64,000 bases of DNA from Rhytidiadelphus loreus (lineage: Eukaryota > Streptophyta > Bryopsida > Hypnales > Hylocomiaceae). A program made the translations under genes and the position numbers. Shown piece by piece: positions 9,721-22,700 of the stretch. Where the stretch lies: NCBI GenBank assembly GCA_947034895.1, contig OX344763.1:26969025-27033024 (forward strand). Reading direction: 5' to 3'. Numbering within the stretch: the stretch's first letter is position 1; the number at the start of each line of letters is the position of its first letter. The notes beneath the pieces were generated by a model, which did not search any database, was not told the origin of the DNA, and saw nothing but the letters and a program-made list of their open reading frames with translations.

Positions 9721-10797
9721 TACTTTTATTTTCAAATATCATGGCAATGGCACATGGCACTGCTAAGATGTTAATATATTATATTCATTTTTTCAAATAT
9801 AAAATTTTGTATTGACACTAATATTGGATCCACACTAATAGCATGAATCAATCTATTCACCATTTGAACTTTGAAATTTTATGCACTCGACTCTTGATAG
9901 GGAACTTGCCACTCTTCATAGAGTATTCCAAATACAGATATAAATACTTGATGAACTAAAAAAAAATGAAAAGCTTACTATAGCTTCAAATCATATATAT
10001 TTCAATGAAAAATACTTTACAGGTTCACTACTTTATTTTAGAAATTTTGAATGTTTAGGGTTTGTAAATGTACCTGATATAGGAAAATGCATTTTAAAAA
10101 TCCTCCATTCTTTGAAAAATCATGGTAACCATAACTTGGAGTATAAATATCTACAAAATTTATTTTAAAAATCTTTGACTTGCCCCTTGTATTTGTTGCT
10201 CAAAATGAAATGATAGTTTTTTCATCTTGTTCAAGGAAAAAAAATTAGTAACCATTTTTGCCTTTGAGGTCCTTGAAGGGTAAGAAACTTAGAATATCTC
10301 CACTCCAAAACCTCAAAAATGATAAAACAAATCTTTTTATTTGTATGGAATTAGAATTTGAGAATATTTTCACTGAAAGAATTTTAAAACTCACAATACA
10401 TAGATATTAACATTATAAATTTGGACATTGAATGATCTAAACAACTCTAAATATCTCCAATTCAAGGTAAAGGAAGCAATGACCATGTCAAAATTTGTTG
10501 TTGACTCAGATGAAAATGCAATTTGGCAAGTCAATAGCAAGTTTTAACAATTTTGGTAGCGGACACCATTTTTTTACCTTGCATTGGTGGTATTTAGGGG
10601 TGTTTTGATCATCCAATGTCCAAATTTGGAGTTATTTATATCTATCCTATGTGATTTTTAAAATCACTTTCAGTAAAAAATATTCTGAAGTGCTAATTCC
10701 ATATGTAATAAGAAATTGGTTTGATTGTTTTGATGGGTTGGAATGGAGAATGATGCCCTAACTTATAAGCTGAAACTGCCACCTAAATTAATCCACA
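9721..10797. other. Gene-free AT-rich spacer
   Basis: No gene, RNA or structured repeat that I can support. Only scattered stops and A/T runs are seen. Confidence 0.5.
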
Positions 10798-10799
10798 TA

Positions 10800-11197
10800 A
10801 GGGAGAAATCCCATTCCTGACCACTTAAGCAATTCCACATACCTACAAGTCGGTTTTCATCAATGAGGAAATTTTCCAGTGTGCAAAAATAGAGTTTGGA
10901 AGGTTTCCATAATTTTCCAGATTTTTATTCCACAAAAAATAATTACTATGAATTTTTGAGTGGAAGATTCCATCCCTCCCATTGTGGTCATATAGACATT
11001 CCTATTTCTAATCAAGGGTTGGTTGCAAAATTCACAAGGGATGGTTGCAATATTGGGAGTCTTATAGAACAATCACAATGTGCCACAATTGCAGTGGGAA
11101 ATGTACCGTAATTAATCATTGTTCATCTCCTCCTATGCGGAAAGAGAGCGGCCTACATTGCCAGAATGGAGGGTGATCTGGAATGGGATTTCTCCCT
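10800..11197. mobile_element. TIR element (398 bp) with TA target duplication
   Basis: The terminal inverted repeat AGGGAGAAATCCCATTCC at 10800-10817 recurs inverted at 11180-11197, and both ends are flanked by TA (10798-10799 and 11198-11199). The size and TA duplication suggest a non-autonomous Tc1/mariner-type (Stowaway-like) MITE. The terminus does not match the usual Stowaway CTCCCTCC, so the family is uncertain. No coding capacity. Confidence 0.7.
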
Positions 11198-11313
11198 TAT
11201 GCACTTCTCACATATTACAAATGATGCGGCAAGCTTAGGCATCAAATCCAGGATGTGGGTTTTAAAGTAGTCTGCTCTAAAAGTGCCCATATTCTAGAAG
11301 CAATCATGACACA

Positions 11314-11572
11314 GGGGTACATTTTGCTTTCTTCAATGTACCAACAGTGTACATTTCAAGAGATGGTCACAAATTGTGACCCCTTCATTTCAACTTCAAA
11401 AAATCATAACTAATTCCACGAAGGTCCAAAAAATATGAAACAACCTGGGTTAGATGCTAATCCCATTCTTCTTTTTGCAAAAATTTACTAAAAATTATTT
11501 TAAGGAGATTAGCTTCTCCAAAAAGGCAATCAGCTCTTAAATGGTCGCTTTAAGAGCACACTACTATAATGC
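11314..11572. repeat. Dispersed repeat, copy of the 22537-22797 sequence
   Basis: It is colinear over about 250 bp with 22537-22797. Shared blocks include GGTACATTTTG, TTTCAACTTCAAAAA, AAGGTCCAAAAAA and GGTTAGATG. A third, older copy lies at about 7590-7755. No ORF is conserved between copies. Confidence 0.65.
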
Positions 11573-14500
11573 GGATTCTAATGCACTTCTAAGCATTGAA
11601 TTTATCAATTCAACAAAATCTCCACAAATCTACTTATGAAGGGTGTGCCCGCCATTGTTAATTTGTGAGTGAATTCTATCATGTTTAGCTCTTAGGAGTC
11701 ATCATATTAGCTATGTCATTACTATGTGTGCCTTGGTACACTAGTGAATTTTTTGGGCCAAAACACTCAATAACTCTTAGAAAATGCATCAAAATATGTA
11801 TGTGTGCAAACTTGTATGTGTGGGAAAATTACATTTCTAGATTTGCTTCAAATATGCGCATCTAAAAATTTATATTTGCGCACAAGGAAAAGTCCCAAAG
11901 TCAAACTGTAGAAGATGACCAAAATTTGAAGAGTTCTAAAGGGGTTTTAGAGGTTAAGTAGTATGTAATCCCAAAAGTCTTTTAATAACCGATATGGTTA
12001 TTTTTTGGATATGCCCCAAAGGTCTTATTCATAGATATTTGTTAGTATTTGTTGGCTTTCATTTGCTTATTTTGAACCTTACCTTATTGAGTTGATTGTG
12101 TTAGGTCTTTATGAACCTTTCAAATGATATTAGTAGTAGTGTATTTTTCCAACCTTTCAAGTTAAGGCATGCAAAGTGTTAGGTTTTGATAAGATATTGG
12201 CTTTGAGTTTGTTGTAGTATACTTAATTATGTTGTTACAAATTGAAATTCTAGATGAACTAACTAGCAAAGTAGAATGAAATGTTTTTTTCATGACTACC
12301 TAAGCTTTTGAAATGTTGCTTGTTTGATTTTTGAGCCTCATAACTTGAATTTTGTTTGCAAGAAAGATTATGAGACTTTAGATTTGAATAGAACATCAAG
12401 TTAAAAAGAAGTATGCAAATTTTCATGGAAAAATTATATTGCATTCACATTGCTTGAATTGGGACCGAAAAAAACATAATATAAATTACTTTTTTTCAAC
12501 TATTGGATCTTTATAAAAATTAGATTCTTTAGAGATTTGTTTATTTTCCTAACCTCAAAAAGAATATGAGTAAAAAAATTCAAAATCTAATGCTTCATAT
12601 TAGATGCCCAAATTTCTCAAAACTCATTTTGGCTTACAAGGAGCTTTAGAGGTTAAATCATTCGCTTTGAATGTCTCCTACCTTACAAATGGCACTTCAT
12701 AGTTGTAAGTAAGAAACTTTTAGTCAATAGTTTGGATTATTCTCAAGGAGCTTCAAACATGCACTTATTGAACATTTTGAGGTTTCTTTAATTTTTGACT
12801 TTGAAAATTTACAAGATAATATAAAAACTCTCCAAATTTATTTATTTGAATATTAATGATTTTGGTTTGTCTACATAGCAAAAATAACACCTAATTGTGA
12901 TTTTGTATACATCTATTCACATCAATTTAAATGAATGGTAGTAGATGTTTCTACTTCATAGTTATAGATTCCCAGCACTCACTCGACCCTAGCTTGAAAT
13001 GACATATGGCATGTGTAGTTTGAAGCACCACAATGTTCATACCTTAAATCATATGAAACTACCTTGACATTGCATGACAATGACCTTTGGTATGTAGAGT
13101 AGTCTCATTCATTGTGACCATGTTCTCACTAAGGTGTACATACATAAAGTCACCCCTAGCCCAATTGCGTTGTCTTGCAACTTGTATTCTAATGTGGTGA
13201 AACCTATAAAGGGTATACAACTTCAGATACACCAACACATGGTTTAGACACATGGTAAAAGGTTCATTTATTATTCTACAATTTGAAAGAATGTTTTTAC
13301 ATTACCATTAACTAGGTAGGGAATCAAAAGGACCCCATTAGAATCCAAGTGGACTTGAATAGTCTCCCCTCATGACAACATTGAAAAACTTTATGTTTTT
13401 GCTTTGACCATCTATAATGTGTCTTTTTTTACTAAATATTGAGTCAACCAAAATAGATGTGAAAAAGTCTTTGGTTTGCCATTCTATTACAATAATAGAA
13501 TCATGAATTTGATCATTTTAAGGAACCCTTCACACTTCCTTCTAAGTCTCACTAAATTCTCAAAATCTTGATTGGTGGAGAGTTGGAAATTGGGTGCTTT
13601 AGGTTTGTATTCTCAAAACATTTAATAATGATGCATTTTAGCTAGTCATTACATAATGAAATTAGTGCTTATTTTATGGCATTACATAGGGATGCCATAA
13701 CATAATGGGTCACAGGCGCTTTCATTATTTGACCCGGACCTGATTTTGCTTTATAAATGGAAAACTTTGGAAGTTCTCTGAAAATGAGGGCAAAAGATGG
13801 AAGATGCATAGCGGGGGGCAAAGAATTGAATGCAAAGCACTTTCTTGGAGAACCAATATATGTTTTTCTTTTGAAGACATTTTGTAGATTTCTTTCATCA
13901 ACCACACTACAATGATTAGAATTGGGTAGTTCTATTAATTAGGTCATGATGGATATCTGGATGTGATAGTCTTATCTTTTGATACCTTTGGCATAGATTA
14001 ATCTATAATTAAGCCTTTGTGCATACGTATCTATGAGTTCAAAAAAAACAGATGTTAATCATAACTTCCTATCAAAGTTTGACCCTATCTATTGTGGGTT
14101 TTTCTAGTATTCTCTTCTTAAAAATAGGCGATCTTAACCTTACTTCTTATTATCTTTACTAGTATGCTTTAGCTTCAATTTCACTTTCTATTGGTTGATC
14201 TCAAGTATAGTTAGACTAAATTTGAACCGTAGTTCAAATTCAAGTTGGCTTAGTGATTATTATTATTGAAAATTGTTGTATCAAGATGTAAATTTTAGAG
14301 ATTAATTTGATGTAATACTTCCACCTATGGAAAAAATGTTTGGCTTTTGTCTAAGTAAGTAGGTCTGAAGTTCCACATCATTCCCAAACGCCGACATGGC
14401 AACTCTTTTTGGGAGTTCTTGTGCTAAAAAAGTAGAATTTGAAGGCTGAATTGGGTTCCAACTTCCAACTGGGTTTCCAAGTCCCAATTTTTTTTTGAAT

Positions 14501-14667
14501 ATAAAGTATGGAGAAAAATACCACTAGGACATAAGGCATCTAGAAGGTTGAAATCTTTCTTATTCACCCTCTACAACCCAAAGAAGGTGGGATTTGGCCT
14601 TCATTAGGAACTTTAAAAATTGGGACTTTGGACATAATGTGAAGGGGCCCGAATTATATGCAATGAC
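11573..14667. other. Gene-free AT-rich spacer
   Basis: Nothing coding is supported. A short stretch near 13785-13915 has few stops but no recognisable protein and no start or splice context. Confidence 0.45.
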
Positions 14668-14670
14668 TTA

Positions 14671-15097
14671 GGGCATTTTCAATTGATGCTGGGAAAAAGT
14701 CCCTACATTACAACTTTGTGGGGTCACTTCTCCATGATTGGGGTAGGTGGGTGATTTACCAATTGCCACACCCAAATACAACTCCCCATTTTCAAACTCT
14801 ACACGTGTTTCAATAATGTTAATTGAGTTTGTTGACTTTATACTTGGTCAAGAGAATCTTGCTTTTGTGGAACACTGTAAAACATTGGTACTAACACCAT
14901 CAAGGATTTTTGTAGTTTGAGACCACTATTATGAACTCTCAACATCTTGCAAATATGCCAACTTGCGGGAAGGAAATGGTGCCCCCCCCCCAATTGTGGA
15001 GAGTTGATTACCAAACTCATTGTGACTACAATTTACAACCCCCACCTTGAAAAAAATACAAATATTGTTCAGCTTTTCAGTTTAATTGAAGATGGCC
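14671..15097. mobile_element. Tourist/PIF-Harbinger-like MITE A
   Basis: The left end GGGCATTTTCAATTGA (from 14671) matches the inverted right end, whose complement is GGCCATCTTCAATTAA (ending 15097). Flanks are TTA on the left and TAA on the right. These termini resemble the GGGCATCTCCAA class of plant MITEs. Length is 427 bp, with no ORF. Its right boundary abuts MITE B. Confidence 0.55.
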
Positions 15098-15100
15098 TAA

Positions 15101-15585
15101 AAGCATCCCCAATCCAACTAGAAACCACACCAACAACATCAAAGGCCGGGGCAACTAAAAGAAAAGAAAAGAAAACCCAATGCAACTAGTATTGGTCTCT
15201 CTTTATTCCCAACCTTGCCACTTTCCTTCTCCATCAAGCCCAACAAGTTGGCAAGATATGGAGAGACTCCAAGTTGGCTTTCAATAGGAAAAGTCGTAGT
15301 TGTCATCCCTTTTATTAGATCTCTCATGTACTTGCCAATAAATTGGAAATTCCCCTTTTTTGCATAAAAGAGTCTTTTTTTTCTTCTTTTTTTTCTAACG
15401 TGGAATCCTTTCCTCTCCTTTCTACAATGCAAAAAATGCAAAAAATTACCGATTTGAGGTTTGGATTCTGGCTTTACATTGGGTCAATTTTCTTTTCCAA
15501 GTTGCCATAACAAAATGAGGTCCCTCCACTTCAAAATTCCGGTACTGTTTCTGCCCCTGTTTCCGTTCCTGCATTGGGGATGCTC
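15101..15585. mobile_element. Tourist/PIF-Harbinger-like MITE B with TAA duplication
   Basis: The left end AAGCATCCCCAAT and the complement of the right end, GAGCATCCCCAAT, form the inverted repeat. TAA at 15098-15100 and at 15586-15588 is the 3-bp target duplication expected for PIF/Harbinger. Length is 485 bp, non-coding. It sits directly against the end of MITE A, so one inserted into the other's boundary. Confidence 0.7.
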
Positions 15586-15588
15586 TAA

Positions 15589-17506
15589 GATACAGGGCGT
15601 CAATGGGGTTGATCCTCATCCTACAATAACATACATTACATTCCAGTACTGTACTGTACAGTGTCGGTCTATCTATCTAACTTAAAACCTCATCAGAAAC
15701 TGCCACAAGAAGATACATGAGCAGATTTAAAGCCAAGCGTGAGAAGTGGGCTGGCAGCAGGGCCGTAGCAGGCTTTGCAATCCTGGTCACGTACTAAGCT
15801 TAAGATAGCTCAGCTCTGCTCTGCAGTCTGTGCACACACCCACTTGCCAATACATTGACTAGACCACCGTACGTGAATTCCTCGGTACTCGATCACAGCC
15901 GCAGGGATCTCGTCTCACTGTAACTTAAATGAAGGGAAGGAAGGAGAGGACTGCTCTCAATTTTTGAACAACTGTTGAATGTATCATAGTGTTCGTAGAG
16001 TTCTAGGGCCACCGAACTTCACTTATAATACGAGACAGACATGCACCTTCAATCACTGAGTTACGGCCTCGAGTGGCGTGAGGAATGAGGTAGAACTACT
16101 CGTTACCATACAGATTTGCTATCTAGGTACTGTTTGGAGAAGCTGTTTGTCAGATCCCGTATTTTTCAGGGATTGAAAAGCTTCAGAGAAGCCATTTGCA
16201 AAAAGAATGAAGACATTCGGGCAAGAAGTGAATTTTATGTGATTTTTCAAAGGTGGAATGTTAAAAGTATGAATAGACCCTTGTTGAAGTACCATGGGCA
16301 AAACCTTGTTAAAGCGTGGGTTGATGTGTTCCACTTTCGAAGTGCATATGGCACATTTAACTAGTTCTGAACTATTAAGTGAATTTTGGACAGAGCTTTC
16401 AAAGATCTATGGTTAATAACATCTAGAGATCTCTGGATGTTTGCATGAATCTTTGGATGTTTAGTATTGATCTCTTAATGTTTTGCATAGATCTCTTGGT
16501 GTTTTGCATTATCTCCAAATGACCATTTTTTTTTCTAGTATTAATTTTGGACCCTTTGAAAGTTCAAAAGTAGTTACATGCACTATTATGATAAAGGGTT
16601 GGTAAGATTGTGAAATGAAAGGTCATAGGTATCCAAAAAGGTCTTGATGACGTGGAGCAAACCTTTTTCCTACATAGTAGAGAACTCTTCAAATTTTGAA
16701 CTCCATGGAATCTAATTGAAATAATTCCAAAGGTCCTTACTAAAATGTATATTTTGTTAATATTTTTAATATTATTTTTTGAGTTGAGTTGAGTTGATGT
16801 ACGTAGTATATATTTTTTTGGCATTTCATGTCTCCTATACAAAATAGCAAAATTAGGTTGCTTTATCCCGACAAAGTTTGTTTACAAGCCATCAAAGTCA
16901 ACATATACTTCCACAAATATTTCCATTTGTACACTTGGAGGTTTATGAGTCCCAATTACAACAATATCTAATTTGAAAGTAACTAATGCATTCTTGTACA
17001 GACAAAAAACAATAAATATTTATATAGTGTCAAATGTCAGGAAATTAGTATGGGGCAACCTAATTTCACTATTTTATGTAGATGGCTTATACCAATTCAA
17101 AACTGGACATACCCTCCAAAATAATAGTTCTCAATGCCAAATGAGGAGACTTGAAGATTTTATAGCCACCTTGTTTTGGGTGTAAATTGGTCCTCATCTT
17201 GTTTGGCCACGGTGCCATGTTAGATTGGTGATTTCAAAAGTTTTGCATGTAATTGCACCATGGCTGAAATTGAAATAGTTTTGTAACAATCTTGTTGAGG
17301 CCTTAGATTTTTTGTAATGTTTGCAATAAATAATTTATATTTGTATAAAAGCACACCCTCCAACTTGTTTTTGAAGCTAAAGTGAATTTCTAACTAAATG
17401 ACTGTCCTATCGGATTCTATAATCCCAAATATTAAACTAGCTTAGGAGTTTCAAAACTCCAAGAATGGAACCTCGAGCCATGAAACTCATGTTCAAGAGT
17501 CTAACA
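15589..17506. other. Spacer with a mixed-composition patch and a small degenerate tandem repeat
   Basis: 15.6-16.1 kb is less AT-rich than its surroundings but has no supported ORF. Around 16400-16510 about four degenerate units of the type GATCTCTTGGTGTTTTGCAT are repeated. No gene is recognised. Confidence 0.5.
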
Positions 17507-17509
17507 TTA

Positions 17510-18005
17510 GAGAAAAAATGAGGCCTCTAGAGGGCTGCTCCAGAGTGACCAAACAAGGCTATTGTTTTCAAAGTAGTCCTTGGCCAGAATCTAGCTACAG
17601 AGGAAAGTCAGCTTGGGTGAATATCGCCGGAGTAGTCAGTCCCGACAATTTATTTTATTTTATTTTTGAGAAAAAAATAAAAAAAATATATATATATAAC
17701 TATAACTATAACTATAACTATAACTATATATAGTTATAGTTATAGTTATAGTTATAGTTATAGTTATAGTTATAGTTATAGTTATAGTTATAGTTATAGT
17801 TATAGTTATAGTTATAGTTATAGTTATAGTTATAGTTATAGTTATAGTTATATATAACTGGGTTCCTGTGCCATTAGTAGTATTGAAAACTACAGGTTTG
17901 AGGTGGGCGATTTTAGGAGGAAAAAAACTTTTTTTGCCAAAAAGAAAAGATGGGAGGGTAGTTCAGCTGTTGCTAGAGCAGCCCTCCGGAGACCTCATTT
18001 TTTCT
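17510..18005. mobile_element. TIR element containing an inverted hexamer array
   Basis: Ends AGAAAAAATGAGGCCTCTAG.. (17511-17540, continuing GAGGGCTGCTC) and its inverted counterpart at 17976-18005 match at 27 of 30 positions. TTA lies next to both ends (17507-17509 and 18006-18008), a possible target duplication. The interior holds the hexamer array described separately. No transposase, so a non-autonomous element. The superfamily is uncertain; a TTA site would suit PIF/Harbinger. Confidence 0.65.
17695..17858. repeat. Inverted hexanucleotide microsatellite (TATAAC)5 / (TAGTTA)20
   Basis: Five TATAAC units (17695-17724), a TATATA junction (17725-17730), then 20 TAGTTA units (17731-17850) and TATATAAC. 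TAGTTA repeated is the complement of TATAAC repeated, so the array is a perfect inverted repeat with unequal arms that can form a cruciform. Confidence 0.95.
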
Positions 18006-18008
18006 TTA

Positions 18009-19500
18009 ATGGAAGAAAAACTTGACTAGAATAACCAAAAGCTTCTTGTGAGCTTTGACGCTCAATGAACCAATCATTTTTATTTTCATTTTTTTAGTAG
18101 AACTAATCTTATTGGAGGTTGTCTTCTACATGTATATGCTATGCAAGTGCGCTTAGGTGTGTAAGGGTTGTGATTGGCCATGGAATTTTCAAAGCCTACA
18201 CAAACCCCAAATAAGGATGGATTTTGCACTGCACCCTCACAGATGCATCCTCCCATCTTATTGTTAGGTGGAAGCTTCTTCTTCTCCGTTTTCTATTGTG
18301 TTGCAATAGAGTTTGTGATTTGTCCAATCTTGAGTCTAGAGTCTACATGGACCTTGTAATAAAACACTCCTAGCTTGGGTTGGTTTATACTCTCTTTTTT
18401 TGCAACGAATATAATCCCTCATTAGCACCCCGCGGGGGGGAAAAAACTAAATCCGTATCATACGTATTCGATACGTATTCGATACGTAATGTGGGGAGTT
18501 GGGATCGATCGACGTGATCCGTCCTAATGATAGGCACAGTCTGACAGCTCGACGTCAACTGGCTCCGACAGGGGCCCAGCTAGCTTGGAATAGAGAAGGT
18601 CTACTGTCACAGAACCTGGCTGAATTAGCTGAATACCTGATCAGATCAGAGTTTATCAGGCAAGAGCCTGGATTCACGTGCACCCGGCAGCTCAGCTAGC
18701 TAGCAGCAACGTACAATTAAACAAAAGTAAGTTAGTCCCGCCACACTCCCACTTGCAAGGTCCGGGGGACGAACTTCATTCATTAACTGAATTGAAGCAA
18801 CCACTCCGTCGTCCTAGCTAGCTAGTCTGCTACAACAGACATGCATCGATACGGCTTCAATTCCTTCCAACACCCCCACTTGCGCGCATGGCAACAAGCC
18901 CCGAGGACCAGCCGTTTCGCAACTTGAACAAGAAAAATAATGAATACCTCTCGAACTTATTAACAAGTACGCACGGCACGGCACGCAGTCGTCCCGGGAA
19001 TACACGATTCCAGATCGAACCCTTCAACAGATCCAGGAAGGAACAGTACTAATATTGTTGATCGACATTACGCACAATCAAATCCGTACGTGTTGATCTG
19101 CACTCAGATTCACAGAGAATCGATCGATTGATAGAGTCGTATTGTTCAAATAGCGGTGCGTGACTTAGTGGACTGGATACATGCATCTCCAATTCGGAAC
19201 AGAAGCTTTGGGTTTGCCTGGACATATATGGTTTTGCCAGTAGGAGACGTAGCTGGTACAACATGCAATTGAAGAACCTTTCGTTGTCGATGCAGACGTA
19301 CGTTTTGTTGTCGTCCTGACTCTCGCTGGGTTGCGGTCATTTGGTGGTAATTTCTGACAGAGTTCTACGTGGGGTGATGTGATCGATGTAAGTTGCAGTA
19401 GCTAGCCGCGCTAGCTCATCTAGTTCTTGTGGGTGTTTATAGGTGGGTTTTGTTGGGGCCGAGAAGGCGAGTAGTTGGGGTGAAGTTGTTTATGCGGTGA
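18009..19500. other. Spacer, partly mixed composition
   Basis: The stretch 18445-18490 contains GATACGTATTC-type repeats in the opposite orientation to the GGATAC-rich elements at 43 and 62.8 kb. 18.7-19.4 kb is rich in CTAGCTAG and GATCGATC words but has no supported ORF. It may include the promoter of the small ORF at 19511. Confidence 0.4.
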
Positions 19501-19510
19501 GTTTGTTGCC

Positions 19511-19705
19511 ATGGCGCCGGAGGAGATGGAGTTGCCGGACTCGAGGCGTGAGGTGTCGTCGTTGGTGATCAAGGCGTACGTGGTGTCGTTTCTACTTCTT
19601 CTTTCAGTGCTGGTGTGGTCCGTGGGCGATGCTTGGGCGCAATACGCGCACGACGTGTTCGTGCCCGCCTACAGTTCGCACTTTGGCTTGCACAGATCGA
19701 GATAG
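19511..19705 (+). CDS. Possible single-pass membrane microprotein, 64 aa
   Basis: The ATG sits in a good context (GCCATGG), and codon use is GC-richer than the flanks, as in the real exons of this window. The protein starts MAPEEMELPDSRREV, has one hydrophobic helix at about residues 17-37 (LVIKAYVVSFLLLLSVLVW) and a short hydrophilic C-terminus ending HFGLHRSR. The acidic N-terminus, positive pre-helix residues and length would suit a small ER or mitochondrial membrane protein. I do not recognise the family. A TATA-like TTTATAGG lies about 75 bp upstream. It may equally be a chance ORF. Confidence 0.4.
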   Translation: MAPEEMELPDSRREVSSLVIKAYVVSFLLLLSVLVWSVGDAWAQYAHDVFVPAYSSHFGLHRSR

Positions 19706-22700
19706 CTTCAGGTTGTGAACGTGCTTTCTCTCGTCGTCTTAGTCATGGCAGTGCGCGAATTGTGTGCACTTAATTACAGCCGCTCTACTTGTATGACGTC
19801 CTTGAGAAAGGGGTCATGTCGATGCGCTGTTCACGGCAAGTATTTTAGCTAGTGGGGATCAAGACACTGTTAGCGTAGTGAAAGTCCAGTGAATTAGAGA
19901 CGTTTTGGTTATAGTTTCGTAAGGTGGAGCGTGGTCATCTTCTCAGTGATGCGCTTTTGGTTGAGGCTGGGATTGAGCCCACGTCTGATGCAGCTATGCC
20001 GCTGAAGGCATTAATTTGTTCGCTGCTGCGGAAGGCAGAAGACAAAGGGGCAATGCATGCTTTCTTTGGATGCTGTAGTAAGGTTGGCGTGCTGGGCATG
20101 GTGCTGTCGATCCGGAGGGTTTTTCGTTTTGCAAGCTTCTGGTGACGAGCGTGAAGATCGTCATAAGATCCCCGTAAGATTTTTACAACTCTCAATGCAC
20201 GGTGTGGCTTAAGGGTCTAATTTGAGGTGCGGTCACCTAATTGAGGATCGTATGGGTGGTGAAGAGTCGTATCACTCGTGTGACGTGAGTAACGGTTGTC
20301 TTTCATTGTTTGTCCTAGACGATTCAGAAACAGAATGATAAATCCACACTGATAGTCGCGTTGGAATGTTCTTAGACTCGATTTCGATTTTGGTGTTAGG
20401 ATTTATAACCTTTTCCCTGTCCCAATTATATGAGTCAGTTCTAATCTTCAGGATACCATGCAATGGTAATATTATCTCAAGGCCTTCCATGGCAGTTGTG
20501 TTTTTTAGGTGTGATTATATATAGATGGACTGGATAATGTTTACTCTGTATATGACAACAAGTAGAGCCTGTTTATGTGGAATAAAATGTTAACGCCATG
20601 GGCGTGGTGACCGAGGGTGCTATGTCCATAACGAAGCTGCCTTCATGAGTGTTAACCTCAACGGTTGGACCATGTTCTGTCATGCTCAACTAAGGATTTT
20701 AAACTAAGCTAGGAGTCCATAGTGCTCAAGAAAAAACAAGAGTGAGAGATGTAACCATTCTCTCAATATCTAATGTGTGGTTGGCGCCTCTACAGAAATG
20801 GGCTCCAAATCCACTGGGGTTATACACCAACCATCTTGAGACAATGTAATCAATTGAAATACCGTTTTCATTTAATGCTTATCTGCACCCTTGTTCATCT
20901 GCAGGTACAGCCAGCCCACTCTTGCACAGGATGGGAAAGCGAGCTGGAGGTAACGGACCTTGGAGTAGTTGGACGATGGTCATAGCCAAGGACCCCGTGC
21001 ACCTGAAGTCGTCTCGCCTGCAAGAATGCAAGTCAGAGTAGACCGGGATTATATATCACAGTGAAGACTTTTCGAAGTCAAAGTTGTTTAGAATGTAATT
21101 ACTCATGTTCACATCCATATGTGCTTACCGGAGATTTTGAAAACTGCCATCAATTTGTACCTCACCTTTTTCAATCAGTTTATGAAGGATAAGCTTTAGA
21201 GCGATCATGCGTTTCCACATAAATTTCCTCCACTGTATTGCTGAGCACATTCAATGTTAGTGAAGCTCCATCATATGGATCACCTCCATGATTTCCCTGC
21301 AAACTAACTGCGAAGGAAGCCTGCAAACAAAGCTCGCAGATCACAGAGAATTGAAGGCATCAGATTCGTGCGCTTCTTATCCCGGACTTAAAACCGATAT
21401 CGATTGGTTCCACTGCAGGCCATTAATTGTAATCTGTCCACGTTACTATTTGCAAGTTCTCTGCAGGCGAAAGCTACAGAATAGCTACAGTTGCATGCCT
21501 TCCCACGTGAAGACCTTGTGGCAACAATTTCAAGTAGTATACTGCGTCATGAGCTACCAGGAATCTCTTGCATTGAGCACTTCACTAGTATTGAAATTTA
21601 GTGTGTTCCTTAACCCATCATTTAACTCACTCTAATTCTCATTTAGTTGACAATTAGTGTTCATGTTGGATACTAATTTAGTGCAAGGTAAACTAATTTG
21701 GTATTATTTAATTTTTTGGGTAGAAATTTCTTTGACAATTGGTGTTCATAGTGTTCATATAGACATTTAGGTTTGGTAACATAAACAAAGTTGTTACCAT
21801 TTAGTGTTAGAGTTTTGTGCATACTCTTGTAAACACAAGAGTAGCGCAAGGTCCTTGATGGAGCAACAGAAAAAGAAAAGAACATTGGGATGCTGTTTCA
21901 ACCAAGAGGGAGACTGAAACAACCTCCCAATTACGAGGGAAATGTACCATTCGAAGACCCATATGACAAATTTAATTCTGGGTGGATCTTCTCGGAGTCC
22001 GTCATTTCGTAGCCATTTCAATCAGCCTGGTTTCCATTACTTCATTAGTACACTTTCGATTCAAGAGGTCGGGGTTTGCAACAGCGAAAATCAATCACGC
22101 AAGGGTTAAATGTTGAATATGCAAACACAGCAACAGACAGATGAGGCAACGTAATCTCCGCTTTTGCTGAATCTCAGGATCAGAGCCCAGCAATTCCTGG
22201 CCACCTGCGGTTATTAGAAGCAACTCATCACAAGGGACGCCACACAGAATCGCAGGGAAGTCACATGAGAGCATGGGTGTTCACATGGAGCGCACGCAAA
22301 AGCGGTATGTTCTCCCTTCACCTACAAGCTGAATACTTGGGTCAAAAGGTAAAATTTAGAATATTGGTTGTTGCGTAGCAATTGAGCTTTTGGTTCCATC
22401 CGCTTCCAAAAATAAAATAAAAACCCTAAATTTTCGGTTGGTGGTCAACTCTACCCACCTCATCCGTGTCTGCTGAATCGTCGCCGGTCGCCGCAGTAAG
22501 GTAGGGTCAGTTCTAAAAGCGACAGTTCTATCAGCGAGGTACATTTTGTTTTTCTTCAGCGTAACAAAGGTGTACATTCGCTATCGATCAGTGACCACTG
22601 CGTTTTCAACTTCAAAAATTCGTAACTACACTTCCACGACGCAAGGTCCAAAAAAATCAATGAAACGACTTGGGGGTTAGATGATCCAATCCCATTTTTC

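Noticed and set aside
17695..17858. Telomere-like array
   Set aside because: The unit TAGTTA is not the plant telomere repeat TTTAGGG; it is a microsatellite in a TIR element.
19924..20145. 73-aa ORF with gene-like composition
   Set aside because: It lacks an ATG and has no clear splice link to 19511-19705; no domain.
20930..21045. Short ORF starting MGKRAGGNGPWSSW
   Set aside because: 37 aa only, no homology recognised and no supporting context.
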